64,000 nucleotides of DNA from Halapricum desulfuricans (lineage in GTDB: Archaea > Halobacteriota > Halobacteria > Halobacteriales > Haloarculaceae), in assembly GCF_017094525.1 (NCBI RefSeq), contig NZ_CP064788.1:1659030-1723029 (forward strand), given 5' to 3'. The notes beneath the pieces were generated by a model. The model had not been told where the DNA came from. It was given only the letters and a program-made list of their open reading frames with translations, and ran no database searches. This document shows, one piece after another, positions 6,375 through 15,690 of the stretch; the stretch's first letter is position 1; each line of letters begins with the position of its first letter. The translations under genes were made by a program, and so were the position numbers.

Positions 6375-9113
6375 ATGGGTGCCCGGGAGCTCCTTGCCGA
6401 CGCGAACGTCTCCTTCGATCCCGAGACCGTCGAGGTCGACGATGGGGACGTGCTGGAGACGCTCGATCCGGTCGTCCGCGAGTGGTGGGTCGAACAGTTC
6501 GGCGAGTTCGTTCCCGAGAACGGCGGCTTCTTCACCCCGCCACAAAAAGGGGCGATCCCACGTATCCACGAGGGCGAGAACGCACTGATCGCAGCGCCGA
6601 CGGGCAGCGGGAAGACCATGGCCTCTTTCGTCGGCATCATCAACGAACTGTTTGCCCGCGACCGGGCCGACGAGCTGGAAAACTCCGTGTACTGTCTCTA
6701 CGTTTCGCCGCTCAAGTCGCTGGCCAACGACATCCATCGCAACCTCGAAGTACCGCTAGATGGAATCACCGGGAAACTCGATGAACGCGGCGAGGACGTC
6801 GAGATCCGCCACGCGATCCGTCACGGCGACACCGACGACAGCGAGCGCCAGCGGATGCTCGAGGAGACTCCCCACATCCTCAACACGACTCCGGAGACGC
6901 TTTCGATCCTGCTCAACGCCCCGAAGTTCAAGCAGAAACTCGAGACCGTCGAGTACGTCATCGTCGACGAGATCCACAGCCTCGCCGCGAACAAACGCGG
7001 CACGCACCTCTCGGTGTCGCTGGAGCGGCTCGAGGCGATGGCCGAGCAGTCGCCGACGCGGATCGGCTGTTCGGCGACCGTCGAACCCGTAGAGACGATG
7101 GCCGAGTTTCTGGTCGGCCAGGATGCTGACGGCGAGCCACGCGAGTACGAGATCGTCGACGCCCGCTTCGCCCGCGAGTTCGATATCGAACTCTCGACAC
7201 CGACCGACGACCTGATCGACACCCCGCCAGAAGTCGTCACCGATCGCTTCTACGAGCAGCTTCACGAACTCATTCAGGAGCATACGAACACGATCGTATT
7301 CACCAACACGCGATCGGGCGCGGAGCGAGTCCTGCACAACCTGCGGGCGAACTTCGAGGCCTACGACGAGGACAACTCCGGGGCCCACCACGGCAGTCTC
7401 TCGAGGGACAGCCGCGAGGCGATCGAACGGCAGTTGAAGGCCGGCGAGATCGACGTGGTGACGACCTCGACCAGTCTCGAACTGGGGATCGACATGCCCC
7501 ACGTCGATCTGGTCGTGCAGGTCGGCTCGCCCAAGTCCGTGGCTGCGCTCCTCCAGCGCGTCGGACGCGCGGGCCACCAGCTCGGCGAGACCGTCACCGG
7601 CCGCGTCGTCGCCCTCGACCGCGACGAACTGGTCGAGTGTGCGGTCATGCTCGCGAAGGCCGAGGAGGGGTTCGTCGATCGCGTGTTCGTCCCCGAGGCC
7701 GCCCAGGACGTCGCCGTCCAGCACGTCTACGGGATGGCGATCAACGGCCCCCGACCGGAGGCGGAGATCCGCGGGATCCTGACGCGAGCATACCCCTACC
7801 GGAACTACGGAGACGAGCAGTGGACATCACTCATGCGGTATCTCACGGCCGACTATCCCGGTCTCGAGGAGAAGAACGTCTACGCCAAGATCTGGCGCGA
7901 CACCAACGATCCGCCCGACGGCGAGTACCACTACGAGGAGTTCGACGTCGGCGAGCGGTTGATCGGCAAGCGCGGGCGGATGGCTCGAGTCATCTACATG
8001 ACCAACATCGGGACGATCCCCGACAGCTTCACCTGCGACGTGTTCACTCGATCGGGCGAGGAGTGGGTCGGACAACTCGACGAGGCGTACCTGGACAATC
8101 TCGAGACGGGCGACGTGTTCGTGCTGGGCGGCGAGCACTTCGAGTTCCGGTATCGCCGCGGCTCGAAGGTCTACGTCGATCGGACCTCGGCCCGCCCGAC
8201 CGTCCCCTCGTGGTTCTCCGAGCGGTTGCCGATGAGCTACGACCTCGGGCGTGAGATCCTCACGTTCCAGCGTGAGTCCCTCTCGCGTCTTTCCGAAGGT
8301 GGCCGACCCGCAGTCAGGACGTGGCTCCGGGAGTTCCCGATCGACGAACACAGCGTCCGGGCGATCACGCGGCTGTTCGACGAGCAGGTCCGGTACACCG
8401 GCCCCGAGAGCGTCGCGACCGACGAGCGACTCGTCATCGAGGAAGTGCGCGACCGCGGGGAGTACGAACGGCGATATCACGTCCACTCGACGTACGGACG
8501 GCGGTTCAACGACGGCTTTTCGCGGCTGCTGGCCAACCACGTCGCTCAGCAGGCGACCGCCAACGTCCAGGTCGCGGTCGCTGACAACGGTTTCACGCTC
8601 TCGATGCCGCTCAACCGCAAGGTCGACATCGAGGGGCTCGTCAGGGATCTCGACCCCGATTCGGTCAGGGAGGACCTGCGGGCGAGTCTGGAGGGAACGG
8701 ACCTGCTGGAACGGTATTTCCGGATTAACGCCACCCGGGCGCTGATGATTCTCAAGCGCTACAAGGGCTACGAGAAGTCCGCCAGCGAACAGCAGTTCAA
8801 CGCCGACATGTTGCTGGATTTCGCGACCGACCTCGAGGAGTTCGCGGTCATCGAGGAGACCTACCGAGAGATCCTCGAAGACAAACTCAACGTCGACGCC
8901 ATCGAGGACGTTCTCGGGTCGATTCAGTCAGGTGACGTCAGCGTCAATTCGATCCGGGTGGACTCGCCCACGCCGCGGGCGTTCGGCCTGGCGACGCTGT
9001 CGGCCAGCGACGTCGTGCTCGCCGAGGACGAGTCCGCAGTGCTACAGGAGTTTCACCAGCGCGTGCTCGACGAAATCGATGACGAACCCGCGGACGCGGC
9101 GACGAGTGACTAG
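6375..9113 (+). CDS. lhr: Lhr-type ATP-dependent helicase (Lhr core)
   Basis: Large superfamily 2 helicase (912 aa) of the Lhr family, which translocates 3'-5' on single-stranded DNA and is tied to recombination and repair. Q-motif region FFTPPQKGAIPRI, Walker A APTGSGKT at residues 74-81, LYVSPLKSLANDIHRNLE (motif Ia), DEIHSL near 198, GCSATVEP (motif III), TNTRSGAERVLHNLR (IV), TSTSLELGIDMPHVDLV (V) and QRVGRAGHQLG (VI). The long C-terminal part matches the winged-helix and Lhr-core domains in length. It is the second of three helicases in this 8-kb stretch. Confidence 0.92.
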   Translation: MGARELLADANVSFDPETVEVDDGDVLETLDPVVREWWVEQFGEFVPENGGFFTPPQKGAIPRIHEGENALIAAPTGSGKTMASFVGIINELFARDRADELENSVYCLYVSPLKSLANDIHRNLEVPLDGITGKLDERGEDVEIRHAIRHGDTDDSERQRMLEETPHILNTTPETLSILLNAPKFKQKLETVEYVIVDEIHSLAANKRGTHLSVSLERLEAMAEQSPTRIGCSATVEPVETMAEFLVGQDADGEPREYEIVDARFAREFDIELSTPTDDLIDTPPEVVTDRFYEQLHELIQEHTNTIVFTNTRSGAERVLHNLRANFEAYDEDNSGAHHGSLSRDSREAIERQLKAGEIDVVTTSTSLELGIDMPHVDLVVQVGSPKSVAALLQRVGRAGHQLGETVTGRVVALDRDELVECAVMLAKAEEGFVDRVFVPEAAQDVAVQHVYGMAINGPRPEAEIRGILTRAYPYRNYGDEQWTSLMRYLTADYPGLEEKNVYAKIWRDTNDPPDGEYHYEEFDVGERLIGKRGRMARVIYMTNIGTIPDSFTCDVFTRSGEEWVGQLDEAYLDNLETGDVFVLGGEHFEFRYRRGSKVYVDRTSARPTVPSWFSERLPMSYDLGREILTFQRESLSRLSEGGRPAVRTWLREFPIDEHSVRAITRLFDEQVRYTGPESVATDERLVIEEVRDRGEYERRYHVHSTYGRRFNDGFSRLLANHVAQQATANVQVAVADNGFTLSMPLNRKVDIEGLVRDLDPDSVREDLRASLEGTDLLERYFRINATRALMILKRYKGYEKSASEQQFNADMLLDFATDLEEFAVIEETYREILEDKLNVDAIEDVLGSIQSGDVSVNSIRVDSPTPRAFGLATLSASDVVLAEDESAVLQEFHQRVLDEIDDEPADAATSD

Positions 9114-9175
9114 GCCGGTACGGACTCCGGTCGACTGCGTGGGCTGTCACCGTCGGCCGAGGCGGCAAGAGTAGT

Positions 9176-10009
9176 CTACCGAAGTTTCTCGATGCGCTTT
9201 TCGGTCGGCGGGTGTGTCGAGACGAGCTTTGCGAGGAGGCTCCGTGATTCACCGAAGATACAGAGCGCGCTGGCCTCCTCGCTGACTCGCGAGCGGCTGT
9301 GATCGGCACCGCTGATCTTTTCCAGCGCACGTGCCAGCGGTTCGCCGCGGCCGATCGCCTCGGCTGCGTCGCTGTCGGCGACGTACTCCCGATAGCGCGA
9401 GATTGCCAGCACGAACAACATTACCAGGAACTGGACAATGTTCCCGACGATCATACTGACGAAGAGGTCGGCGAGGTCGTTGTCGCCGGCAAAGAGCACG
9501 GCGAACTGCGCGACGAGCCCGACGATCGTCGCGATCCCCTGCCCGACGACCATCGTCACGACGTCCCGGTTGCGGATGTGCGACAGTTCGTGTGCGAGCA
9601 CGCCCTCGAGTTCGTCGTGATCCAGCAGCTGGATGAGTTGCGCGGAGACGACCACGACTCCGGCACCCTTGCGACCGACGGCGAAGGCGTTCGGCACGCC
9701 CATCTCGGCGATCATCAGCCGGGGCTTGTCGATGCCCATCTCGTCGCTGAGTCGCTCGACCGACCGGTGGATCTCCCGATATCGGGGATCGTCTTCGGGC
9801 ATGTCCTGCGCGCCGACGCTGCGCAGTGCACCCCATTTGCCGACCTTGTACTGGACGCCGATCAACAGGACGCTCCCCGCAAGTACGAGCGCGAGTACCA
9901 TCGTCGAACCGCCGAACATCGCATAGAGGACGGCGGCGACGAGCGCGTAGAACCCGAACAGGATCGATCCGACGATCGCCATCCGGAGCTTGAGACCTGG
10001 ATGTCGCAT
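9176..10009 (-). CDS. htpX: HtpX-like membrane zinc metalloprotease (M48)
   Basis: Integral membrane endopeptidase for quality control of membrane proteins. Two N-terminal membrane segments (residues about 9-31 and 36-53), the zinc motif HELSH at residues 140-144, two further membrane helices (VTMVVGQGIATIVGLVAQFAVLF and VSMIVGNIVQFLVMLFVLAI), and the third ligand region SRYREYVADSDAA. The C-terminal STHPPTEKRIEKLR is typical of HtpX. 277 residues, normal length. Convergent with the Lhr-like helicase. Confidence 0.93.
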   Translation of the reverse strand: MRHPGLKLRMAIVGSILFGFYALVAAVLYAMFGGSTMVLALVLAGSVLLIGVQYKVGKWGALRSVGAQDMPEDDPRYREIHRSVERLSDEMGIDKPRLMIAEMGVPNAFAVGRKGAGVVVVSAQLIQLLDHDELEGVLAHELSHIRNRDVVTMVVGQGIATIVGLVAQFAVLFAGDNDLADLFVSMIVGNIVQFLVMLFVLAISRYREYVADSDAAEAIGRGEPLARALEKISGADHSRSRVSEEASALCIFGESRSLLAKLVSTHPPTEKRIEKLR

Positions 10010-10145
10010 GGTACGCGGTCGTTGGCCATCGAGGCGTATAAGTCTCCTGTCCGATAGATCTCACGACAGAGCCCCGTGAGAGGTCGTCCCGTGTGACGGC
10101 GTTACATTGATAAGCAAGAATCAACAAGTTTGAGTGTGGTATCCA

Positions 10146-10319
10146 ATGGCGATGGGCTCCTTCGACGACGACGAGCACGAGCGCCGCGAGCGTAAAAACA
10201 CCGAGGTCGACGCGAGTTTCGACGACGACCGGACGACCTATCATGGGAGCGTCGACTACGACGCCGGTGAATCGACAGAGGAACTCCTCGATCAGTTCGA
10301 GGAGATCAAATCGTCCTGA
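10146..10319 (+). CDS. Small acidic haloarchaeal protein (57 aa)
   Basis: Start chosen at the ATG 10146 (MAMGSFDDDEHERRERKNTEVD); an in-frame ATG at 10134 adds only MWYP. The short sequence with an acidic core and the end TEELLDQFEEIKSS is a pattern I associate with a widespread haloarchaeal family, probably DUF5786. No motif suggests an activity. The AT-rich stretch around 10108-10130 upstream may hold the promoter. Function unknown. Confidence 0.75.
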   Translation: MAMGSFDDDEHERRERKNTEVDASFDDDRTTYHGSVDYDAGESTEELLDQFEEIKSS

Positions 10320-10401
10320 GACGTCTCTGATTCCGCGTTCGCATCCTCGGGTAGCGACGCGACAACGAACGCTTTTGGCCGCCGAGCGACAAGTAGATTC
10401 G

Positions 10402-10605
10402 ATGGCGACTCGACGCTGTGACGGCTGCAACGAGCGGACCCGGATCGCCGGCGGGATCAGCGACTTCTGGAGCCAGGCCGGCGGATCGAGCGGCGGGGTC
10501 ACCCTCGAACTGGCCGACGGCAGCGAGCACTTCCTCTGTTTCGAGTGTCTCGATCGACTCCCCGAGGACCGTGCGGTGACAGCCGAGGACATCGAGGCGC
10601 TGTGA
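10402..10605 (+). CDS. Small zinc-binding protein with two CxxC motifs (67 aa)
   Basis: Begins MATRRCDGCNERTRIAGG and carries a second pair, FLCFECLDRLPED, giving two CxxC pairs about 44 residues apart, probably a treble-clef or zinc-ribbon site. Start at ATG 10402. It lies 82 bp before the Rad3-like helicase on the same strand and may share transcription. Family common in haloarchaea; function unknown. Confidence 0.75.
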   Translation: MATRRCDGCNERTRIAGGISDFWSQAGGSSGGVTLELADGSEHFLCFECLDRLPEDRAVTAEDIEAL

Positions 10606-10686
10606 CGCCGAAGGCAGTACTATCATGAAGGAGCCGTATGGTCACGGATCGGAGCGTTTACCACCGACGGACCCCCGCCCTCGAAC

Positions 10687-12408
10687 GTGGATCCGTCCCG
10701 CATCGAGGAGGCCTTCCCCGCGCCCGAATACAGAGGTGCCCAGAAACAGGCTCTTGCAGACATCCGGGAGGCGTTCGAGGCCGGCAACGACGTCGTGCTC
10801 GTGCGCGCACCGACCGGCAGCGGCAAGTCTCTGCTGGCGCGGGCCATCGCCGGCTGCGCTCGCGAGGGGAGCCAGGCCTCGGCGAGCCAGCCCATCGACG
10901 CCTACTACACGACGCCACAGGTTTCCCAACTTGACGACGTCGCCGAGGACCCCCTTCTGGAGGGCCTGTCGATCATCCGCGGGAAGAACAACTACGACTG
11001 CATCCTCCCGGGCGAAACCGACACGCCCGTCGATCAGGCTCCCTGTGTCCGAGAACGGGAGTTCGAGTGTCAGGTCAAACACCGCTGTCCCTACTTCTCG
11101 GACCGTGCCATCGCGGCCAACCGCCGGATCGCCGCGATGACGCTGGCGTACTTCATGCAGACCGCCGGCAGCGACGTCTTCGGCGCTCGCGACGTCGTCG
11201 TCATCGACGAGGCCCACGGCCTGGGCGAGTGGGCCGAGATGTACGCGACCATCGACTTGCGTCCCGACACCGTTCCGATCTGGGACGCCCGCGAGCCGCC
11301 CGAGATCGACGGCCTCGACGACGCCGCCGCCTACGCGCAGGGACTGGTTCAGGCAGCCGACCGTCGGCTCTCGGAGCTTCGGGGCAACGCCGAACTCACG
11401 CCGGAAGAGGCCGAGGAGCGCGACCGCCTCCAGCAGCTGCGGTCGGATCTGAAGTGGTTCCGCGAGGAGTACCGCGATCCCGAGGCCGCGACGACCTGGG
11501 TGGTCGATCAACCCGACGGCGCGGGCTCGCCGGTGACGATCAAGCCGCTCGATCCCGAACGGTTTCTCGGCCACACCGTCTGGGACCGGGGCAACACGTT
11601 CGCGCTGCTGTCGGCGACGATCCTGAACAAGGAGGCGTTCTGCGCGACCGTCGGTCTCGATCCCGACCGCGTCGCGCTGGTCGACGTACCTCACACCTTC
11701 CCCGTCGAGAACCGGCCGCTGTACGACGTCACCCGGGGGAAGATGACCTACGAGCACCGCGATGAAACGCTGCCGGAGATCGCTCGCGTGCTCGTGCGTC
11801 TGATGGCTCATCACCCCACCGAGAAGGGGCTCGTGCACTGTCACTCGTATGCGATCCAAGAGCAACTGGAGCACCATCTCGAGGAGTTCGGCGTCGGACG
11901 CCGGATCCGGAGCCACGACCAGGACGACCGCGACGGCCAGCTGGCAGCCTGGCAGCGCAGCGACGATCCCGAGGTTTTCCTCTCGGTCAAGATGGAGGAA
12001 GCGCTGGATCTGGAGGGTGACCGCTGTCGGTGGCAACTCCTGACGAAGGCCCCCTATCCCAACACCCGTGATTCGCGGGTCGCCCGCCGCCTCGAGGACG
12101 GACAGTGGGGCTGGTATTACCGGACGGCACTCCGGACGGTGATCCAGGCCTGCGGGCGGGTCGTCCGCTCGCCGGACGATTACGGCGCGACCTATCTCGC
12201 CGACGACTCGCTGCTGGATCTCTTCGAGCGTGCCCGGACGGACATGCCCGACTGGTTCGGCGGACAGGTCGATCGCCTGTCGGTGCCGGACCTGCCGGCG
12301 TTCGATCCCGGTGTGGCGACCGCGGAGATGGACGGTCGGTCGCGGACTCGATCGCGTTCGAGTCGGCCTTCGAACGACCCGATAGCGGACGTCTGGGAGA
12401 CCGAGTGA
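10687..12408 (+). CDS. Rad3/XPD/DinG-like iron-sulfur DNA helicase
   Basis: Superfamily 2 5'-3' helicase, probably in repair. Starts with GTG at 10687 (MDPSRIEEAFPAPEYRGAQKQ). Walker A APTGSGKS at residues 41-48, four cysteines at 105, 120, 128 and 134 placed where XPD-family proteins bind a 4Fe-4S cluster, DEAH at 174-177, and C-terminal helicase motifs LVHCHSYAIQEQLE and QACGRVVRSPDDYG. 573 residues, shorter than XPD, as in archaeal DinG/Rad3-like proteins. It may be co-transcribed with the small zinc protein before it. The tail after about residue 545 is Ser/Arg-rich and probably disordered. Confidence 0.88.
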   Translation: MDPSRIEEAFPAPEYRGAQKQALADIREAFEAGNDVVLVRAPTGSGKSLLARAIAGCAREGSQASASQPIDAYYTTPQVSQLDDVAEDPLLEGLSIIRGKNNYDCILPGETDTPVDQAPCVREREFECQVKHRCPYFSDRAIAANRRIAAMTLAYFMQTAGSDVFGARDVVVIDEAHGLGEWAEMYATIDLRPDTVPIWDAREPPEIDGLDDAAAYAQGLVQAADRRLSELRGNAELTPEEAEERDRLQQLRSDLKWFREEYRDPEAATTWVVDQPDGAGSPVTIKPLDPERFLGHTVWDRGNTFALLSATILNKEAFCATVGLDPDRVALVDVPHTFPVENRPLYDVTRGKMTYEHRDETLPEIARVLVRLMAHHPTEKGLVHCHSYAIQEQLEHHLEEFGVGRRIRSHDQDDRDGQLAAWQRSDDPEVFLSVKMEEALDLEGDRCRWQLLTKAPYPNTRDSRVARRLEDGQWGWYYRTALRTVIQACGRVVRSPDDYGATYLADDSLLDLFERARTDMPDWFGGQVDRLSVPDLPAFDPGVATAEMDGRSRTRSRSSRPSNDPIADVWETE

Positions 12409-12423
12409 CCCGAGTCGGACGAC

Positions 12424-12510
12424 CTAGAAGATCAGCGCCGCGCCGTACGCGATCGACGACCCGACCATGAGGACCGTGAGGACGATCGCGATGATCTGTT
12501 GTCTGTTCAT
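12424..12510 (-). CDS. 28-residue single-membrane-span micropeptide
   Basis: A complete small gene with ATG at 12508-12510 and TAG at 12424-12426: MNRQQIIAIVLTVLMVGSS then IAYGAALIF. A polar four-residue head is followed by one hydrophobic helix of about 24 residues, so it should insert in the membrane. It fills the gap between convergent genes at 12408 and 12553. Very short membrane peptides of this form occur in haloarchaea, but I cannot name a family. Confidence 0.6.
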   Translation of the reverse strand: MNRQQIIAIVLTVLMVGSSIAYGAALIF

Positions 12511-12552
12511 ACCGGATAGTCGGGAAGCGGCACAATTAGCCTTTTCGTCACG

Positions 12553-13629
12553 TTACTCGATCCGGGCGTCCACGACGACGTGAGCGACTCCCTCGCTGTA
12601 GCCTTTGACGCGGCGCGTGTCGAGTACCTCGACCGTCCGGCCCTGTGCGTCGGCGGCGTCTTCGATCCGTTCGATCGGCCGGTCGAACGCCAGTCGCTCG
12701 GGCGTCGCCTCGTGGACGTGCATCGTCCCGCCGGGTTCGAGCGCCGCGATCGCGGGATCGAGATACGCGTAGCCGTCTCCGTCGGGCTCGGTCGCGTCGT
12801 AATAGCCCATCACGATCCGATCGACAGTCGGGGCGTCGCCGAAGGCGTCGAGCCCGCCCTCGAGGACGTCGCGGTTGTCTGCCCGATACGCCTGGACGCG
12901 ATCGGTGACACCGTTTCGCATCGCGTTCTCCAGCAGGAACTCGAAGGCCGTCGGGTTGTGCTCGACGGCGACCACTTTCGCGCCGGCGTCGGCCATCGGG
13001 AGCGTGAAGTAGCCGATTCCCGCGAACATATCGAGGACGCGGTCGTCCGCGTCCACAATCTCGCCCATCCGCGCTCGCTCGGCCTTGTTCCCGGGCGAGA
13101 ACATGACCTCCGACAGATCGAGCCCGTACTCGATGCCGTGCTCGCGATGGACGGTTCGGGTGTCGCCCTCGCCGGCGACGACTTCGACGTCCGGTTCGCG
13201 GTGCGTGCTGGAGATCCCACCTCGCGCGAGGACCGTGTCGGCCTCCCCGTGCATCGTCAGCAACGCGTCACCGACCTCCCCGGGTCGCGGCGCGTCGCCC
13301 ATCTCGACGAGGACGACCGACCCGATGACCGCCCACGAACCGGGCGCGGCGTCGATCTCGCCGTCACTCCAGCCGCGCTCGCGGAGGTGATCCTCGAGGG
13401 TTCGGAGGCGCGGTTCGCCGACCTGCCGAACGACCTCGCGGTAGCTGGCGGTCTCCGGCGGCGCGGTCACGGGAATTGCGACGGCGTCCTCGCCGTGTTC
13501 CGTGACGCTGCGGTCGGCGTCGTAGACGCCCCCTTCCTGCAGGGTATCGATGACGTCCTGGGCGCGTGGCTTGGCGACTACGACGGCGAGACGGTCACCG
13601 TCTACCCCTGTGGGTCGATCGTCAGTCAT
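12553..13629 (-). CDS. taw2: Taw2-type tRNA wybutosine-pathway aminocarboxypropyltransferase (Trm5-like fold)
   Basis: Transfers the 3-amino-3-carboxypropyl group of SAM to the tricyclic base at G37 of tRNA-Phe in wyosine synthesis. The SAM motif reads LDMFAGIGYFTLPMA; GIGYF is the Taw2/TYW2 form, where Trm5 methyltransferases have FAGVGPF. IVMGYYDAT replaces the Trm5 NLP motif. N-terminal AVVVAKPRAQDVIDTL and FSPGNKAERARMG also fit. Start chosen at ATG 13629 (MTDDRPTG), which overlaps the 3' end of nmd3 by 8 bp and suggests translational coupling. A Trm5 activity cannot be fully excluded. Confidence 0.85.
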   Translation of the reverse strand: MTDDRPTGVDGDRLAVVVAKPRAQDVIDTLQEGGVYDADRSVTEHGEDAVAIPVTAPPETASYREVVRQVGEPRLRTLEDHLRERGWSDGEIDAAPGSWAVIGSVVLVEMGDAPRPGEVGDALLTMHGEADTVLARGGISSTHREPDVEVVAGEGDTRTVHREHGIEYGLDLSEVMFSPGNKAERARMGEIVDADDRVLDMFAGIGYFTLPMADAGAKVVAVEHNPTAFEFLLENAMRNGVTDRVQAYRADNRDVLEGGLDAFGDAPTVDRIVMGYYDATEPDGDGYAYLDPAIAALEPGGTMHVHEATPERLAFDRPIERIEDAADAQGRTVEVLDTRRVKGYSEGVAHVVVDARIE

Positions 13630-14758
13630 CGCGCCCACCGTTGGCATCACTGCGCTCCGGGAGGAGATGAAGCCCGGCGCGACTCTTCAACACCGGGACC
13701 TCGTCGGCGTCGGAGTCGAGAAACTCCGGTCGCGGGACCGATTTCGTCTCGTACGTCTCGGGATCGAGGACCTGCACGGCGTGCTCGTCTTCGATCGCCA
13801 CCAGCGTCGTCTCCGTACCGTCCTCGCGTTCGCCGAGTCGCCGGGCGTCCGGAGCGTCCTCGTCCTCAAAAGCGGCCTCGTAGCGATCCCCGCTGGCCAG
13901 GCGCGTCCCCTTGAGGTTGCCCCGAACGCTCGTGACCAGCACCGGCCCGTCGCCGTCGTCAGGATCGATGATCTCGCCGGGACGATACCGCGGTAGCCGG
14001 ACCGCGTAGGTGACCCGATAGAGCTCGTTCCCGTCGCTGTCTTCCGAGATCAACCGCTCCGAATCGGAATACGTTCCGCCCAGTTCCTCGACGATCTGCT
14101 TGGCGACGCCCTCCCCCAGCTGGTTCGTCGAGATCTTCATGTTCAGCCCCTCCTCGACCTCGCTGACCTCCGTGATGAAGGCGTTTCGGTCGCCGGTCTC
14201 CTCGCGGGCGGCGACGTAGGACTCGGCGATCTCGCGGGCGCGCTTGATCTCCTCGCCCGTCGGCGTCCGTTCGTCGGCCCGGATCTGGACGACGCTGGCG
14301 AAGGACCCGCCGGCGATCTTCCCGCATCGATCACAGGTCTCCCGGCCGATCTTGACCGGGACGACGACCTCCTCGGTGACTGGCGTCTCCCGGATCACGC
14401 CGGAGAACTGACAGTGCATCCGGATCGTCGTCTCGTCGACCTCCTCGGGGGCGACCTGCCAGGAGACGCTCTCGGCGTCGACGTGGACGCCGAGTTCTTC
14501 CGAGACCGCCTCGACAGCCACGTCGGTGTAGTCCTCGGCGCCGACGTCGACCCACCTGTTCCCGCGGTGGACGGCCCCACATTGCGAACAGACGGTGACC
14601 TCGACCCGTTCGGGCGCGTCCACGAGATCGAACTCCTCGAAGTAGCAGGCGTCACAGAGGACGCGATCCGGATCGCGCTGGCCGCCCGGCAGGCTGACCT
14701 CGGGGTCGCGCTCGATCGGGTCGCCACAACGCGGGCAGAATTCCCCAGACCGACTCAT
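13622..14758 (-). CDS. nmd3: NMD3-family protein
   Basis: Archaeal homologue of the eukaryotic 60S ribosomal export adaptor; in archaea it probably acts in late large-subunit assembly. The N-terminus has two zinc-binding pairs, FCPRCGDP (residues 8-11) and LCDACYFEE, then VCSQCGAV, and a further CDRCGKIAGGSFASVVQIRAD. Rest of the protein follows the NMD3 order (MKISTNQLGEGVAKQIVEELGG, TYAVRLPRYRPGEII, LKSRAGLHLLPER). 378 residues, normal for archaeal forms that lack export signals. First gene of the nmd3-taw2 pair, with an 8-bp overlap. Confidence 0.93.
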   Translation of the reverse strand: MSRSGEFCPRCGDPIERDPEVSLPGGQRDPDRVLCDACYFEEFDLVDAPERVEVTVCSQCGAVHRGNRWVDVGAEDYTDVAVEAVSEELGVHVDAESVSWQVAPEEVDETTIRMHCQFSGVIRETPVTEEVVVPVKIGRETCDRCGKIAGGSFASVVQIRADERTPTGEEIKRAREIAESYVAAREETGDRNAFITEVSEVEEGLNMKISTNQLGEGVAKQIVEELGGTYSDSERLISEDSDGNELYRVTYAVRLPRYRPGEIIDPDDGDGPVLVTSVRGNLKGTRLASGDRYEAAFEDEDAPDARRLGEREDGTETTLVAIEDEHAVQVLDPETYETKSVPRPEFLDSDADEVPVLKSRAGLHLLPERSDANGGRDD

Positions 14759-14891
14759 TGCGTGTCGATACGCGACTCAATCGTTTAAACAGCGCGCTCT
14801 TGCCGCGTCTGTCGGCGTCGTCCGACTGGCCCGTGACGTACTGCCGTCCGGATATCGGACGGACTTTTGGGCCGCCACGCGTAGCCCGGGT

Positions 14892-15635
14892 ATGCACCTC
14901 TCGGAGACGACCTGGACCGACGCCGACGCCGCCGAGACCGACCTCGCGCTGTTGCCGACCGGCAGCACCGAGCAGCACGGCCCGCACGCGCCGATGGGGA
15001 CCGACGCGCTCAGCGCGGAGACGATCGCCGCCGACGCCGCCGACGCCTACGACGGCGAGGTCGTCGTCGCTCCGCCAGTGAACGTCGGGATCTCCGAGGA
15101 GCATCGCCACTTCACGGGCTCGCTGTGGGTCAGCGAGGACACGTTCCGGTCGTACGTCGGAGAGACCCTCGAAAGTCTCGCGAGCCACGGCTGGGAGCGG
15201 ATCGTCGTCGTCAACGGTCACGGCGGCAACACCGATGCGCTCCGGGAGGTCTGCGGGGCGATCACTCGGGACGGCGACGCCTACGCCGTCCCCTGGACGT
15301 GGTTCGACGCGCTGGAGTTCGACGGCTACGGCGTCGAGTTGGGTCACGGCGGCCCCGCCGAGACGGCCGTCGTCGAGGCGGTCCGGCCTGACCTCGTCCA
15401 CGAGGACCGTTTCGGGGACGCGGCCGCGGGAGCAGGCGACGGGTTCGGTCAGTTCCACCGGGGGACGAACCTGGCCTACGACTTCGCGGAGTTCAGCGAC
15501 AGCGGTAACGTCGGCGATCCCGGTGACGGAGACGCCGAACTGGGCGAGCGGTTGCTCGCGGACGCGACCGCGGCGCTAGTCGACCTTCTTGGCACGATCG
15601 CCGATCGGGACCTGTCTCGTCCCGTCCACCGCTGA
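14892..15635 (+). CDS. Creatininase-family amidohydrolase
   Basis: Metal-dependent amidohydrolase. Metal-site motifs are intact: LPTGSTEQHGPHAPMGTD (Glu27, His29, His32, Asp38), VVNGHGGNTDAL, and ELGHGGPAETAVV with the late glutamate. 247 residues. In archaea without creatine metabolism, this family includes ArfB, the deformylase of flavin and F420 biosynthesis, and that is the most attractive role here, but nothing in the neighbourhood proves it. ATG at 14892, divergent from nmd3. Confidence 0.85.
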   Translation: MHLSETTWTDADAAETDLALLPTGSTEQHGPHAPMGTDALSAETIAADAADAYDGEVVVAPPVNVGISEEHRHFTGSLWVSEDTFRSYVGETLESLASHGWERIVVVNGHGGNTDALREVCGAITRDGDAYAVPWTWFDALEFDGYGVELGHGGPAETAVVEAVRPDLVHEDRFGDAAAGAGDGFGQFHRGTNLAYDFAEFSDSGNVGDPGDGDAELGERLLADATAALVDLLGTIADRDLSRPVHR

Positions 15636-15690
15636 TCGGAGCGCGCAGTCGTTCCGGCAAATCGGGACAACAGCCCGGTGATACGGCCAG

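Noticed and set aside
13622-13629. Frameshift between taw2 and nmd3
   Set aside because: The 8-bp overlap is a normal stop/start coupling; both proteins are full length.
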